The notes under the pieces were generated by a model, which had not been told where the DNA came from, made no database searches, and saw nothing but the letters and a program-made list of their open reading frames with translations. Positions 10,357 to 20,619 of a stretch of DNA of 37,077 nucleotides are shown here, piece by piece. The stretch lies in contig JALOAF010000010.1 in the NCBI GenBank assembly GCA_023228925.1, forward strand, positions 1 through 37,077. The letters run 5' to 3'. The stretch's first letter is position 1. Every line of letters starts with the position of its first letter. The DNA is from Candidatus Absconditabacterales bacterium (lineage in GTDB: Bacteria; Patescibacteriota; Gracilibacteria; Absconditabacterales; Absconditicoccaceae). The position numbers were made by a program, and so were the translations under genes.

Positions 10357-11643
10357 TTAAATAGTATTTAATAAATTTTTTTTTGTTTTTAATATTTTAA
10401 AATAAATCTCTTCCATAAATTTTAAATCATTTTCAAATTCTTGTTCATTTCTGTTTTTTAATATAATCGCTCCAACTTTTGAATATCAATCCCTAGTAAG
10501 TCATATCTTTTGTCATTTAAGTTCGTTTACTTTATTTAATCTATAAAAAGACTTTAGTTTTTTTATTTTTTTTATTATTTCTTGATTGTATCATAAAAAT
10601 ATAGATTTTTCTTTTGGATATAAAACAAAAGATGCAACATTATTTTTGAATAGTTTTTTATTGTGGCTTGTTATAAATGGGAAACTTAATAGCTTTATAT
10701 TATATCATAACTGATATAACTCTAGTCTATATCCACCTATTCTTCAATTAATTTCGATCGTTTTAAACTCTCATTTTGAATTTATTTTAAACTCATGATG
10801 TATAAATGTATTTTTTATTTGTCCTCATTTTACAGTTTTATCAATAAACTCTTTTAGTTTTTTTTGATCTACTTTCTTTTCTATGTTTTTTGATATTATT
10901 CTAACAACATTACAAAAATCTTTTATTCAATAATCTACTCATAACTTTACTAAAACAGGTTTGGATAGATTGATTTTTTGTTCTTCATCTACATAATAAT
11001 CTATTGTATACATATCTCAATCAATATATTCTTCTAATAATATCTCTTGTTCAGTTAGTTTTTTTTCTTTTAATTGTTTGATAGAGTTTGATATAAAATT
11101 AATTGATTTTATGTAATCATCATAATTTTCTATTTTAGAAACGCCACTACTTTGTATTCATCAGGTTGGTTTCATAATATATGGATATTTTTTTATGTCA
11201 TCTTCTTTTATAAAAACTAATTGGCTCATAGATAATAGCCTATAATCAACTATAGTTTCAGGATACTTTTGTCAAATTATACTTCTTTGTAGATATTTGT
11301 TTAGAAATATGTTTGGATTGTTTGTTGTTTGTTGTTGTAAATCTAACCTTATTTGATTAACTAATTTTATTTCTTGCTCCTCAAAAGTATTTATAAATAT
11401 TTTTCAATTTAAGTTTTTTAAATATGTTATAATTTCTGTTTCAGATTTAAATTCTACAATTGTGACTCATATCTTTTTTATATTCTCAATGTTTTTTTTT
11501 TCTAAAACAAAAGAATTGTCTTCTTTATAAAAATATATTACTTTTACTCAGATTTTTATTAATTCTTTAAACTCTTTTTTGTAGTAGTCAAATTTATGGA
11601 GTTTATGTAATTTTTTTTTTGAATAAAATCATATTAAATACAT
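10357..11643 (-). CDS. ATP-grasp ligase (carboxylate-amine/thiol ligase family)
   Basis: A 428-residue protein. Residues about 150-310 are an ATP-grasp fold: YPYIMKPTGGIQSSGVSKI (phosphate-binding loop with Lys), ILLEEYIDGDMYTIDYYVD (adenine-binding Glu pair), then HHEFKINSKGEFKTIEINGR, where Glu and Asn of EIN are the metal ligands, followed by IGGYRLELYQLG. This resembles the D-Ala-D-Ala ligase/carnosine-synthase-like group that joins amino acids or peptides. Many glycines of the active loops are TGA. The N-terminal 140 residues are a divergent preATP-grasp-like domain. Substrate unknown. It is the middle gene of a three-gene operon, starting 13 bases after the fusion gene and ending 3 bases before the 7-TM gene. 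Confidence 0.8.
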
Positions 11644-11656
11644 AGCTGTTTTGATA

Positions 11657-14113
11657 TTAAATAATTAAATCTAAATTTTCTAATTTTAGTTTTCATTTGT
11701 ACATTTTATCTAATTCACCTCCACCTTCTGTATATTTTTTGATTTTTTCATAACCATCTAAATATACTTTTTCTTTCATAAATATTGCTCATTCATTTAC
11801 AACTGATGTATCGATAATTCCTTTTTTTAGCCTTAATATAGTATTAAAGACTGTCTCAATTTTTTTTTCTGGATATAGAAATTTTACTAAATCGACTAGT
11901 TTTGAAAAAGAATATTTTTGTGCTTCTTTTAATAAAAAATATCTTTTGTATATACTTAATTTTTCATAAGTGTTTGGAACTTTTTTGTTAGCATTATATA
12001 TAGCTAATCACTCTTCGTCTATAATATGAAAGCCAACTCATTCTTTGAAAATTTTTCGGCCACTTTTTGATCAGTTTATATATCTTATAAGGTGAGTATC
12101 TATTTCGTGGGCTAAAATAGAGTCTAATTCTAGCTCTTGAAATGGGAAAAGTCTGTTTATTTTTATTCTTACATTTTTTCACATAAGAACACTAATCCTA
12201 GACAATGAGGTAGATGTAATAATGGTGTCTACTCAGACTATCCCTATTTTATTTAAATGCTTTTCTATTGCTGATTTTACTTCTCCTATATCCAATGTTT
12301 TTCACAATAAGGATCTGTCTTCTGGCTCTCATTCAAATATTTTACTTTTTGATAATTTTAATAGATTATTATTGATTTTACCAAATAGTTTTTCATTATA
12401 TAAAAGAATATTTTTGTAATTTTTTGTTTTATAAGCCTTGATAAGATTTGTTCTAAATAATAAATCTTGTATTTTTTCTAGGAATAAATTTCATAATTTT
12501 TTGTCGTAGGTATTTTTATTTAATTCTTTTTGTATTTCTAAAAGCATTTTTTGAATATCTTTTATTTCTTTATCATCTGGAAACTTATATTTGAATTTGG
12601 GATTGTATTTTCATCTATGTCATATAAATTTATCAAGTTCTTCCAAATAGTTGATTGGCTTTAAAATTTTATTTAATATAAGTTTTTTTCATATTTTACT
12701 AATTTCATTGTCAATTTTGTGGAGTTTGTTTTTTTGTTCTATTTCTATATCTTTGTTACTCAATATTTGAGTGTTTTTGCTAGCTTTTTCTAAAGGTTTT
12801 ATCAAAAATTGTGAACTTGTTGCTTTTCAAAGAATAATTTCATTTTCTGACAATGTTTCGTCCATTAAAAACTTAATATTTTTTAATATGATATCGTTGT
12901 CTGGTAGTTCAAGATGGATAGTAGATGTACTTTTCCCTTTAATTAATTCAAATAAATCTTTTGATATATAATTTTCTGATTTGTTTATATTAACTTTTAT
13001 TAAAAGATCTTCATATACTACAGCATCTTCTCATTCTATACCTATATTTCCATTTTGTGATAAATATAATATCTTTTCTGATTGTATTTTGCTTACTTTT
13101 TTAGAAAATAAGGTTTTTGCTATTTCTACTCATTTCTCAGGATCAGATATTTTTAGATCAGAAATTTTATTTAGTATATTTCATAATTTTATGCCAGATA
13201 TGTTTTGTACTTCCAATCATGCTCTGGCATTTATTTCCAATAATTTTGGTCACTCGTCAGTAATAACTCGATCTAATGCTAAATATCATAGATTAACAAA
13301 ATATTGAATTTTGGAAGATAATAGTAAAATATCATCCCAATAGGGTATCTTTGTTGTTTTGAAAGATTTAAATTCTTCAGTAAATTTTCATTTGTATATT
13401 TTTTTATTTTGAAACATAGACTCTATTGTTCAAGTTCAAACTTCAATACCAAAACCGACTCATCAAGCAGCAAGATTTGCTTTTCATTCAGATTTTTTTG
13501 ATGGCATTCTAACCATAGCTCAAACAGGCACAAGATTAAATACTATTATCCTAATGTCTGCTAATCCATATTTACAAAATTTTTTAAATGATTTGCTTGG
13601 AAATAATTTTTCTTCTACAATTACCTTATCTCATCAGCCTGTTATTGAGTTTTTCCCATCTAAGTTATCTAATATATATCTTCTAAAGGTGTTGTCATCT
13701 ATTAGTTTACCACTGATACTATAAAAATGTGGTAAATTTGGTAATTTCTGAACCTTTTGTTCTATTTTATCAAATTTGTCTTTAATTTTTTGTAAAATAT
13801 TTTTGGACTTATCGTTGTTTTTATTGTATTCTGTTTTACCTAAGAATTTTGTAATATAAATTCACTTTCCCTTTGATCATTTGTTTGGTTTGATCACAAA
13901 CTCTTTGTTAGGTAAGGAACTAAAGTCCATAGCAAAAAGTTGCTTACGGTCTTTTATAATTGCGTAAGTCTTTGCAAAAGGTATTCATCTAACTGAAAGA
14001 AAATTCTTGGTTTCTATTTTTTCATTAGCTAAACGGATATCTTTTTTGTTGTTGAATTTTTTTATATAAGATAAATTTCTAGCATTTATTCATAGTATTC
14101 CAAAATTTAACAT
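11657..14113 (-). CDS. fusion: RimK-like ATP-grasp ligase + DUF1704 metallopeptidase
   Basis: An 818-residue fusion. Residues 1 to about 305 match the alpha-L-glutamate-ligase-like (sugar-transfer-associated) ATP-grasp family: FGILGINARNLSYIKKFN, EFVIKPNKGSKGKGI, ADIRIIVFNLVPVWAMVRMP, GKANLAAG, GYLALDRV and LEINARAGLEVQN (metal-binding Glu/Asn). The C-terminal half (about 480-810) is a DUF1704 domain. It carries the zinc motif HEIDTH (H669, E670, H674) followed by LIRYINGS, and 27 residues later DEEGLAIYN (E700/E701), the QEGLA-type motif. DUF1704 includes the eukaryotic MATCAP tubulin tyrosine carboxypeptidases. Gly702 of EEGLA is a TGA codon, so the motif is hidden under the standard code. 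The stop is TAA. The inferred role is addition and removal of an amino acid on an unknown target. Confidence 0.85.
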
Positions 14114-14201
14114 TTTATTATTTTTAATAAAGTAATAGCACTATAAATAAAATTTGATTAAAATCAACATTTGCATAAAACCTATAAAAATATTTTTTAG
14201 G

Positions 14202-14229
14202 TTGACTTTGTGTTATAATTATTTATAAG
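14202..14229 (+). promoter_or_regulatory. possible promoter of the 14280 lipoprotein
   Basis: TTGACT (14202-14207) is followed after 16 bases by TATAAG (14224-14229). A TATAAT also lies at 14214-14219 but is too close to TTGACT. The region is the 166-base spacer between divergent genes. Confidence 0.3.
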
Positions 14230-14279
14230 GTTTGTATAAACTATAAACAAAATGTAGAACAAATATAAAATTAAAAATT

Positions 14280-15161
14280 ATGAAAAAATTAAGTACAATT
14301 TTCTTTTCATTGTTGATAATGGTTGTACTATCTACAATGAGTTCTTGTAAAAAAGAACAAAAATTACAGCCAAACAATAATATTTTAGGAAAAAATTTTA
14401 TTGTGTTAGTTGATTTGGAGAAAGTTCACAAATCCAATCAGGGGCACATTAAAATTGCTAGAACTACAACAGATTCTTATAATTGGGATGATGAGGTTGT
14501 TGTTCTAAAGGGTCCTGCAGGCTACTCTCCTCTTTATCATAAAGCTGCGAGAGAGTTTGGGCAAGCTTATCAAAAGGAGATTATGCCTGACACTACACAA
14601 TTGTGTGTAGACTGTATGCAAGAAAAAATCATAAAAAAATTCTTGGACCTTAAATGGGAAAATACAGCAGAAAAGGCATTCAAAAAAATGCGTTTAGCTA
14701 TTCCCAAAGATCTTTATGAGGTATATCCAAGGTTTTTTGAGATATTTTTGTCTGCAGAAATGGAGTATCTTACTAAGCAAATTGGAGGAAATCCTAATTG
14801 GTATGGTGGGACTAGGTCGTTAGACCAAGAAAAGGAAATCATGAAGCTTTTTTACAAAGATGATACAGATTTCCAAGACCCCTGGGAATGTAATTGTAGT
14901 CCACATGTTTATGTTATGGACTATTATAAAAAGTATGTTCCAGGGAACAACAAAAAATCTCTTATTGTTAATGATGGTATCTTACAAGAAATACCTCTTT
15001 TACAAGAAGAGTTTGCTAGGCAGAGATATAATATTTTAGTTTCTGCTAATGGTGGATATGGATTGGTAAAAGACTATAAAACTCAATATGATCAAAACGA
15101 AGGTGTTTATTATTTAGAGATACCAGCATATTGAGTACATAATAAAAATGGCTTATTTTAA
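14280..15161 (+). CDS. lipoprotein of foreign type, native stop probably TGA
   Basis: A 284-residue frame with signal MKKLSTIFFSLLIMVVLSTM and lipobox SSC followed by KKEQK, a style common in Bacteroidota. Pairs of Cys (LCVDCMQ, WECNCSP) and aromatic-rich helices follow, ending YYLEIPAY. I recognise no family. All 15 glycines I count are GGN, none TGA, whereas alr uses TGA for about two thirds. The frame meets TGA at 15132, just before the terminator hairpin. Read as glycine, translation runs nine more codons (GVHNKNGLF) to TAA at 15159, inside the stem. The simplest reading is a gene recently acquired from a standard-code organism. The coordinates given follow code 25; the original end would be 15134. 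Confidence 0.82.
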
Positions 15162-15174
15162 TAAGCCATTTTTT
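15144..15174 (+). terminator. rho-independent terminator after the lipoprotein
   Basis: A strong stem AAAATGGCTTATT / AATAAGCCATTTTTT with a very short loop. It begins about ten bases after the TGA at 15132, the usual spacing if TGA was the original stop. Confidence 0.88.
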
Positions 15175-15242
15175 GTAATAAACAATTTGAAATTTTCTTA
15201 GAAAACCGTATTGTGTTTATTGTTTATATTATATTTTTTCTT

Positions 15243-16703
15243 ATGAAATTAAAAATTTATAACACAATGACTCATCAAAAAGAAGAATTTATCCCACTTA
15301 TGGAAGACCAAAACTATTTATGAGTGAAAAAAGATTTTGTTTGAATTTATTCCTGTTGACCTACTGTTTATCGAAACCCACATATATGAAACATGAGAGC
15401 CTTTTCTTTTGCTGATATACTTAGAAACACTATTCAAAATGTTTTGGCTTACAAAACAAAGTCAGTTATGAATCTGACAGATGTTTGACATCTAACTGAT
15501 GATGCAGATGATGGTGAAGATAAAATGGAAAAATCAGCAAAAAGAGAAAATAAAGATGTTTGGGAATTGGCGGATATGTATATCAAAAAATTTTATCAAT
15601 ACTTGGAAAGTTTAAATATAAAACCATTTGATATTTTGCCTAGAGCGACAGAACATATAACTGAACAGATAGATATGATATTAGAGTTAGAAAAAAAGTG
15701 ATATACATATAAAATAGATTGAGACGGGATTTACATGGATACTTCTAAAATAGAGGACTATGGAAAATTGTCTGGATTAAAAAATCAATCTATAAAGGCA
15801 TGAGCCAGAATTCAAAATGAAAATAAAAAAAATCCTACAGATTTTTCTTTACGAAAATTTTCTCCTAAATGAGAAAAAAGACAAATGGAACGAAATTCTC
15901 CATGGTGAGTTTGATTTCCTGGCTGGCATATAGAATGTAGTGCTATGTCTTCAAAATATCTTTGAGAACAATTTGACATACATACTGGAGGAGTAGATCA
16001 CATTGGAGTACATCATACAAATGAAATTGCTCAAAGTGAATGTGCTTTTTGACAAAAACCCTGGGTGAAATACTGGATGCATAATCAATTTTTAAACTTA
16101 TGAGGAAAAAAATTATCAAAATCTGAATGATGATTAGTTACTGTTGAGGACTTAGAGCAAAAATGATATTCGGCTTTAGATTTAAAAATGTTGTATTATA
16201 CTGCTCACTATAGAAGTTTTTTGGATTTTAATCAAGATGTTTTGGATCAAGCTAGACAACAAAGACAAAATATTATAAAAAAACTTTCAAAGTCAGAGTT
16301 TCTAATAATTGACGCAAAATCTTACTTAGATCTAGAAACAAAACTCAACACTAAAGAATGAAAAGAATTTTTACAAAATTCAGTAGGAGCCATATTGGAT
16401 GATTTAAATACGCCAAAATTATTAGCAGAAATAAATAAAGCTTTACACAATCCAAGCCTTGAAATTGTGTCTGTAATATACTGGTTAGATCAAAGACTTT
16501 TGAGATTAAATTTGTTTGATTTTTCTAATTTAGAACAAGAAAAAATAGAAATTCCGTTAGAAATCAAAGAATTGGCACAACAAAGATGGAAGGCAAAACA
16601 AGATAAAGATTGGACGAGAGCAGATGTATTGAGAGATCAGATTATATCAAATTGATGGAAAATACTAGATCGTACAGATGGCTTTGATTTGGAAAAAATT
16701 TAG
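15243..16703 (+). CDS. cysS: cysteinyl-tRNA synthetase
   Basis: A 486-residue class I synthetase that charges tRNA-Cys. It has SCGPTVYRNPHIGN (zinc Cys and the HIGH box as HIGN), FADILRN, MNLTDVGHLTDDADDGEDKM, PWGVGFPGWHIECSAM (second zinc Cys), HTGGVDHIGVHHTNEIAQSE and the KMSKS loop as KLSKS. The helical domain and the short C-terminal domain (IKELAQQRWKAKQDKDWTRADVLRDQI) are complete. The stop is TAG. It is followed 12 bases later by the CapA-like gene, so the two are probably co-transcribed. Confidence 0.97.
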
Positions 16704-16715
16704 TTGAGTATAATT

Positions 16716-17924
16716 ATGTTTGTTTTTATGAGGGATAATAAAATAATAAATAGACCTTTGATAAAAAAAGCATTGTGGTTATTTGCAATAATTTTTTTAG
16801 TTCTATTTGTTTTTGTAATATTTGTTTTTTCTAAGAATGAAAAGATACTTCATCAGAGAAGTAGTTTAAAAGATACTTTGGATTTAACATTTACTACATT
16901 AAATCCATTTCCAAAAAAAGAAAAGATAAAATCAATTTATTTAGTGGCTGGATGAGATATTATGCTTTCAAGAAATATATGACGTTTGGGAAAATCAGAA
17001 TGATATGATCGTATTTTTTGACCTTGAAAATATAACCCTGTGAATGATTTTGAAAACTGTAATTATGATGATTGTGTTTTATTGTTTAATTTAGAATCTT
17101 TATTTTATACTCCTGATAATGATGTCAAAGAAGCATGATTTACATTTAGGGCCAATACTGGCAATATCAAAACCTTACAACAATTAAAAGATAATAAAGA
17201 TTTAATCTTATCTTTGACAAACAATCATACAATAAATGGTTGATTCAAATGAATTAATATGACAAAGGAACTTTTGGATGCTAATGGAATTTATCATGTT
17301 TGAGCAGGTTTGGACTTAGAAGAAAGTAGAAAAATTGGAGTCTTGACTAAAAATGATATAAAAGTGTGCTATCAAGCATATTCTTATGATTGACAGTATG
17401 TTAAGGTTTGAGAGTGAAAAATTTCTTGGAATAAAATAGATGAAAAAAATATTTTAGAAGATTTACAGTCTATGAAATTTTTAGATTGTGATGTAAAAAT
17501 TATTATATTACATTGGTGAGCAGAGTATTATATAAAACCAAACACATCACAAAGGAACTTAGCAAAAACCTTAATTCAAGGATGAGCAGACTTGATTTTG
17601 GGAGGACATTCTCATGTACCATGAGTATTTACAAAGATAGACGATAAATTTGTTTTTTATTCTTTTGGGAATTTTATTTTTGATCAAAACTGGGGGAAAA
17701 GCACTAAAATTTGAAATGCAGACTATATTTATGATTATAATCTTAAAAGACACACTGTACCAACATACATTTCATTATTATGAGGTTTTAAAATTATAAA
17801 AAACTCTAGTGGAGTAGTCATTAAATTAGATAAAATAGTGATGAGTGAAGTGGAGAATTGACTCCATTCTCCTTTAGATAAAGAAACTTATCAATGAATT
17901 TATGATAGAATAGAGGAGTTGTAA
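16716..17924 (+). CDS. CapA-family membrane-anchored metallophosphatase-like protein
   Basis: A 402-residue protein. A basic N-terminus and one membrane helix (about 19-38) put the catalytic part outside the cell. From about residue 80 it follows the PGA_cap/CapA pattern: VAGGDIMLSRNIGRLGKSEG, LFNLESLF, GFTFRAN, LTNNHTINGG, LLDANGIYHVGAG, IIILHWGAEYY and ILGGHSHVPG, then YSFGNFIFDQ. These hold the Asp, Asn and His metal ligands of the calcineurin-like fold. Family members are tied to poly-gamma-glutamate capsules, but no capB/capC partners are here, so the substrate is open. The start could be TTG 16704, ATG 16716 or ATG 16728. I chose 16716 because it is the first ATG after the cysS stop. 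Confidence 0.88.
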
Positions 17925-17963
17925 GATATTTTTATTGTAGTAAGGAGAGAGAGCGTAAAATAT

Positions 17964-17998
17964 AAAAAAAGAGAAGCATATTTTGTCCTCTTTTTTTT
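17964..17998. terminator. bidirectional terminator
   Basis: AAAAAAAGAG (17964-17973) pairs with CTCTTTTTTTT (17988-17998) across a long loop, between the convergent stops at 17924 and 18010. Confidence 0.6.
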
Positions 17999-18009
17999 GT
18001 AAATAATGT

Positions 18010-19947
18010 TTATTTGTTTTCAGCTATTTTTTCTTCGCTATTTTTTAAAGTATTTGGATTTGGTCATGTTCTAAATGGATATTCATCTGGTACGTAAAAT
18101 CATTTTATTTGACTTAGACATTTGCTTACATTAGTTTGTCGGTTTATAGGGCTAGATGCGTAAATCATCCCTTCATTATTTCCATATCTACTCAATTGTC
18201 TTACTGTGTGATAATGTCATAAATGCTGATTATTTAAAGTATCAGCAATAGCTTTTGCCCCAGCTAGAGCTGATCACATAGACACTCTATCTCATCTATC
18301 ATTATTTCAAACATTCCCTATATTGTTTGCTGTTGTTAAATATCTTCCAAGTGTACTTTCAGCAAAAGCTACACATATTACCATATCTCTATCAATATTT
18401 GTTCATTTTACTGCATCTTCCCAAAATGCTAGCTCTCTATAAATTCCTACTCAATAATTTTTAATAAATTGCTCAGCTCTATCGTTTAATGTTTTTCCTG
18501 TCATAAATGTTACTTCTGACATGTCAATTTTTCTTGCATATTTGTCGTTGAGATATTTTATATTATATTCACTTGGAATAATTTCTTTATTTTCTATTAC
18601 ACTTAGATCTAAGAATTGAAAAGGATCTAAAGCAACTCAATCTTTGAAAATAAAGAATGTTAGGTTTGGTTCTTTTGATATAAACCCTGCTCCTTTTGTT
18701 CATGGCTCTCATCCTGAATATCAGATCAATTGTCACCTACGAATTATATCTCATTTTTTTACTAAAGATGTATTCATAAACATATATACGGAAATATATC
18801 ATTTAGGATGTACTATTAACATTCGATTTATTCCAATTCATGGATTATCTGTGATATGATAAACTATTCAATCATTGGAAGCATAAATTGGAGTTAATTG
18901 TTCTGATTTAATTTGGATTCCTCGATTTGGAATGCCATACTCTTTTTCAAAATCTTTGTCTCAAAAATAGTTTCCAATTGCTTTTATTGGATATATTGGT
19001 CGTGCCATTGTTTGTAGATTTTCATTTTCTTTAGTATTACTTTTGTATAAATTTTCTAATTCTTTTATTTTCTCATTCATATTAAATGTAAGTCAATTGT
19101 ATTGTTTTTGAACGACATTAGTTATCATAGTTGTCATAGCCTCATGAACATCCTTTCTATTATTAAATACCATATTAAAATTTTGTTGGGCCAATTGATC
19201 ATTTTTATATAATTTCATAAATTCAATTAGGTAATTTTTCTTTTGGTGTAATGTGCTTAATATTACTTGGTATTCAGTAGCATCTTTATTGGCTTTTAGT
19301 TTCAACTCATTTAATGTTCTGATTAATTGTATTTGTTCTTCCTCATTTGAGCTTAAATCTTCCATTAACTTATTAAATTGTACTAAAATGGATTTTACTA
19401 AATGTTCGTTGGATAATGCTAGTGGAATATTATTATTCATAGCAAATAATTTAAACTCATCTATTTTATCACCATCAAAAATCTGATTATTTATTTTATA
19501 TAAAAAACTAGCAAACTGTGAAATAATTTCTTTACTACTTTCAATTCAAGCTCTTGTATCTTTTAATTCTTGTGTTTTTATTAAAATATTTTTTTTATAT
19601 CAAGCTATTTTTTGTAACATAGTTCAAACATAATCTGTTGTATAATTTATATCTTGTATTACAGACACTATTTCTGCCCTAATTTCTCTATATTTTTCAG
19701 AGAGATTTTCACTAAATCCAAGCTCTTTTCAATCTAATTCATATAATTGCTTTGTGATATCCAAAATACTTAATTCCAACTCTTTTATTGTTTTTGTGGC
19801 TTGATTCACATCAAAACTTTCTAAATTTTCTTGCAATTGATAGTATTGTCCATGAGTGATAGACCACATTCACAATATAGAAAATATTACAAACATTATT
19901 GTTTTGTAAATTGTTTTAGCATTTAATTTTTCAATGATTTTTGTCAT
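18010..19947 (-). CDS. coiled-coil protein with degenerate M23 and lytic-transglycosylase-like domains
   Basis: A 645-residue protein. The N-terminus is a signal or anchor (KTIYKTIMFVIFSILGMWS). Residues about 35-310 are long helices, EnvC-like coiled coil. Residues about 315-450 have a LytM/M23 layout: YPIKAIGNYFGDKDFEKEYG, NRGIQIKSEQLTPIYASNDG, MLIVHPKGYISVYMFMN, VKKGDIIRRGQLIGYSGGEP. The zinc positions are lost: HxGxD reads NRGIQ, and the HxH position reads MFM. The C-terminus (about 515-630) looks like an SLT/lysozyme-type domain, with MVICVAFAESTLGRYL (catalytic-type Glu), NNIGNVGNNDRG and HYHTVRQLSRYG. The likely role is wall hydrolysis, with the M23 part as a regulatory or binding module as in EnvC/NlpD. 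The stop is TAA. The M23 call is firm and the SLT call is moderate. Confidence 0.8.
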
Positions 19948-20004
19948 TTTCTTTATTATAATATTTTAAATATAGCTAATTATACTTTAAAGTTCATAAA
20001 TAAT

Positions 20005-20033
20005 CAAAAAACACACTAAAATGGTGTGTGTTT
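20005..20033 (-). terminator. terminator of the HIT gene
   Basis: AAACACAC pairs with GTGTGTTT around a nine-base loop. On the minus strand it ends in TTTTTTG, 25 bases beyond the HIT-gene stop. Confidence 0.75.
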
Positions 20034-20057
20034 GGGTTGACAAATGAATAAAAAATC

Positions 20058-20507
20058 TTATTTAGCTAAAAATTCTTTTTTTATCTTTTCTGTATTTTCT
20101 ATATACTCTTGATCACTAAAAAATTTACGATCATCTGGATTAGATTTTCCTTCTAATCAAATGGCACAGTCTGGAATTAAATGAAAGTGTAAATGATTTA
20201 TACTTTTGCCTATATTTCACTCTACTAGTCAGTCTCTGAGGAGTAGGTTTACGTCTTTATGTTTTTTTTGTAATTTTGTTGTCCATCTTTCTATTAATTT
20301 CCACATTTCATTTTTTTCTATTTCATTTAATTCTTTTAATAAATAGACTTGTCTTTTGGGTATTATCAATAAATGATTTTTTGCATATGGAGCACGGGCA
20401 GCTATAACAATAAAATTTTGCTCTTCCTCTACAATTTCCTCTTTTTTTATATGGATAAATGGGTTGTAGTTTTTTCCAAATTTCCTTAATGCTTCTATAT
20501 ATTTCAT
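20058..20507 (-). CDS. HIT-family nucleotide-binding protein
   Basis: A 149-residue histidine-triad protein. It has IVIAARAPYAKNHLLIIPKR at about 32-51, the LLLRDG strand, VGGNIGKSINHLHFHLIPD with the triad HLHFH at about 105, and an unusual C-terminal helix (DQEYIENTEKIKKEFLAK). HIT enzymes hydrolyse dinucleotides, nucleoside phosphoramidates or adenylated amino acids. The length and the HLHFHLIP version suggest the GalT/Ap4A-hydrolase-like side rather than short HINT, but the substrate is open. The glycines of LRDG, NIG and CAIG are TGA. The stop is TAA. It is monocistronic, with its own terminator. Confidence 0.9.
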
Positions 20508-20619
20508 GTTTTTATTATTAACTTGTATTTAAAATTATTTTACTTTTTGAGACTAATCAAACTATAACTTATTACAAATCCAGACTATAGGCTATTACAA
20601 ATTATAAAATTAAAGATTA

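Noticed and set aside
11994..12182. A 62-codon basic minus-strand frame
   Set aside because: It overlaps in another frame the HEIDTH/EEGLA region of the fusion gene, which has clear conserved motifs.
14214..14219. TATAAT at 14214 as the -10 of TTGACT at 14202
   Set aside because: The spacing is only six bases, too short for a promoter.
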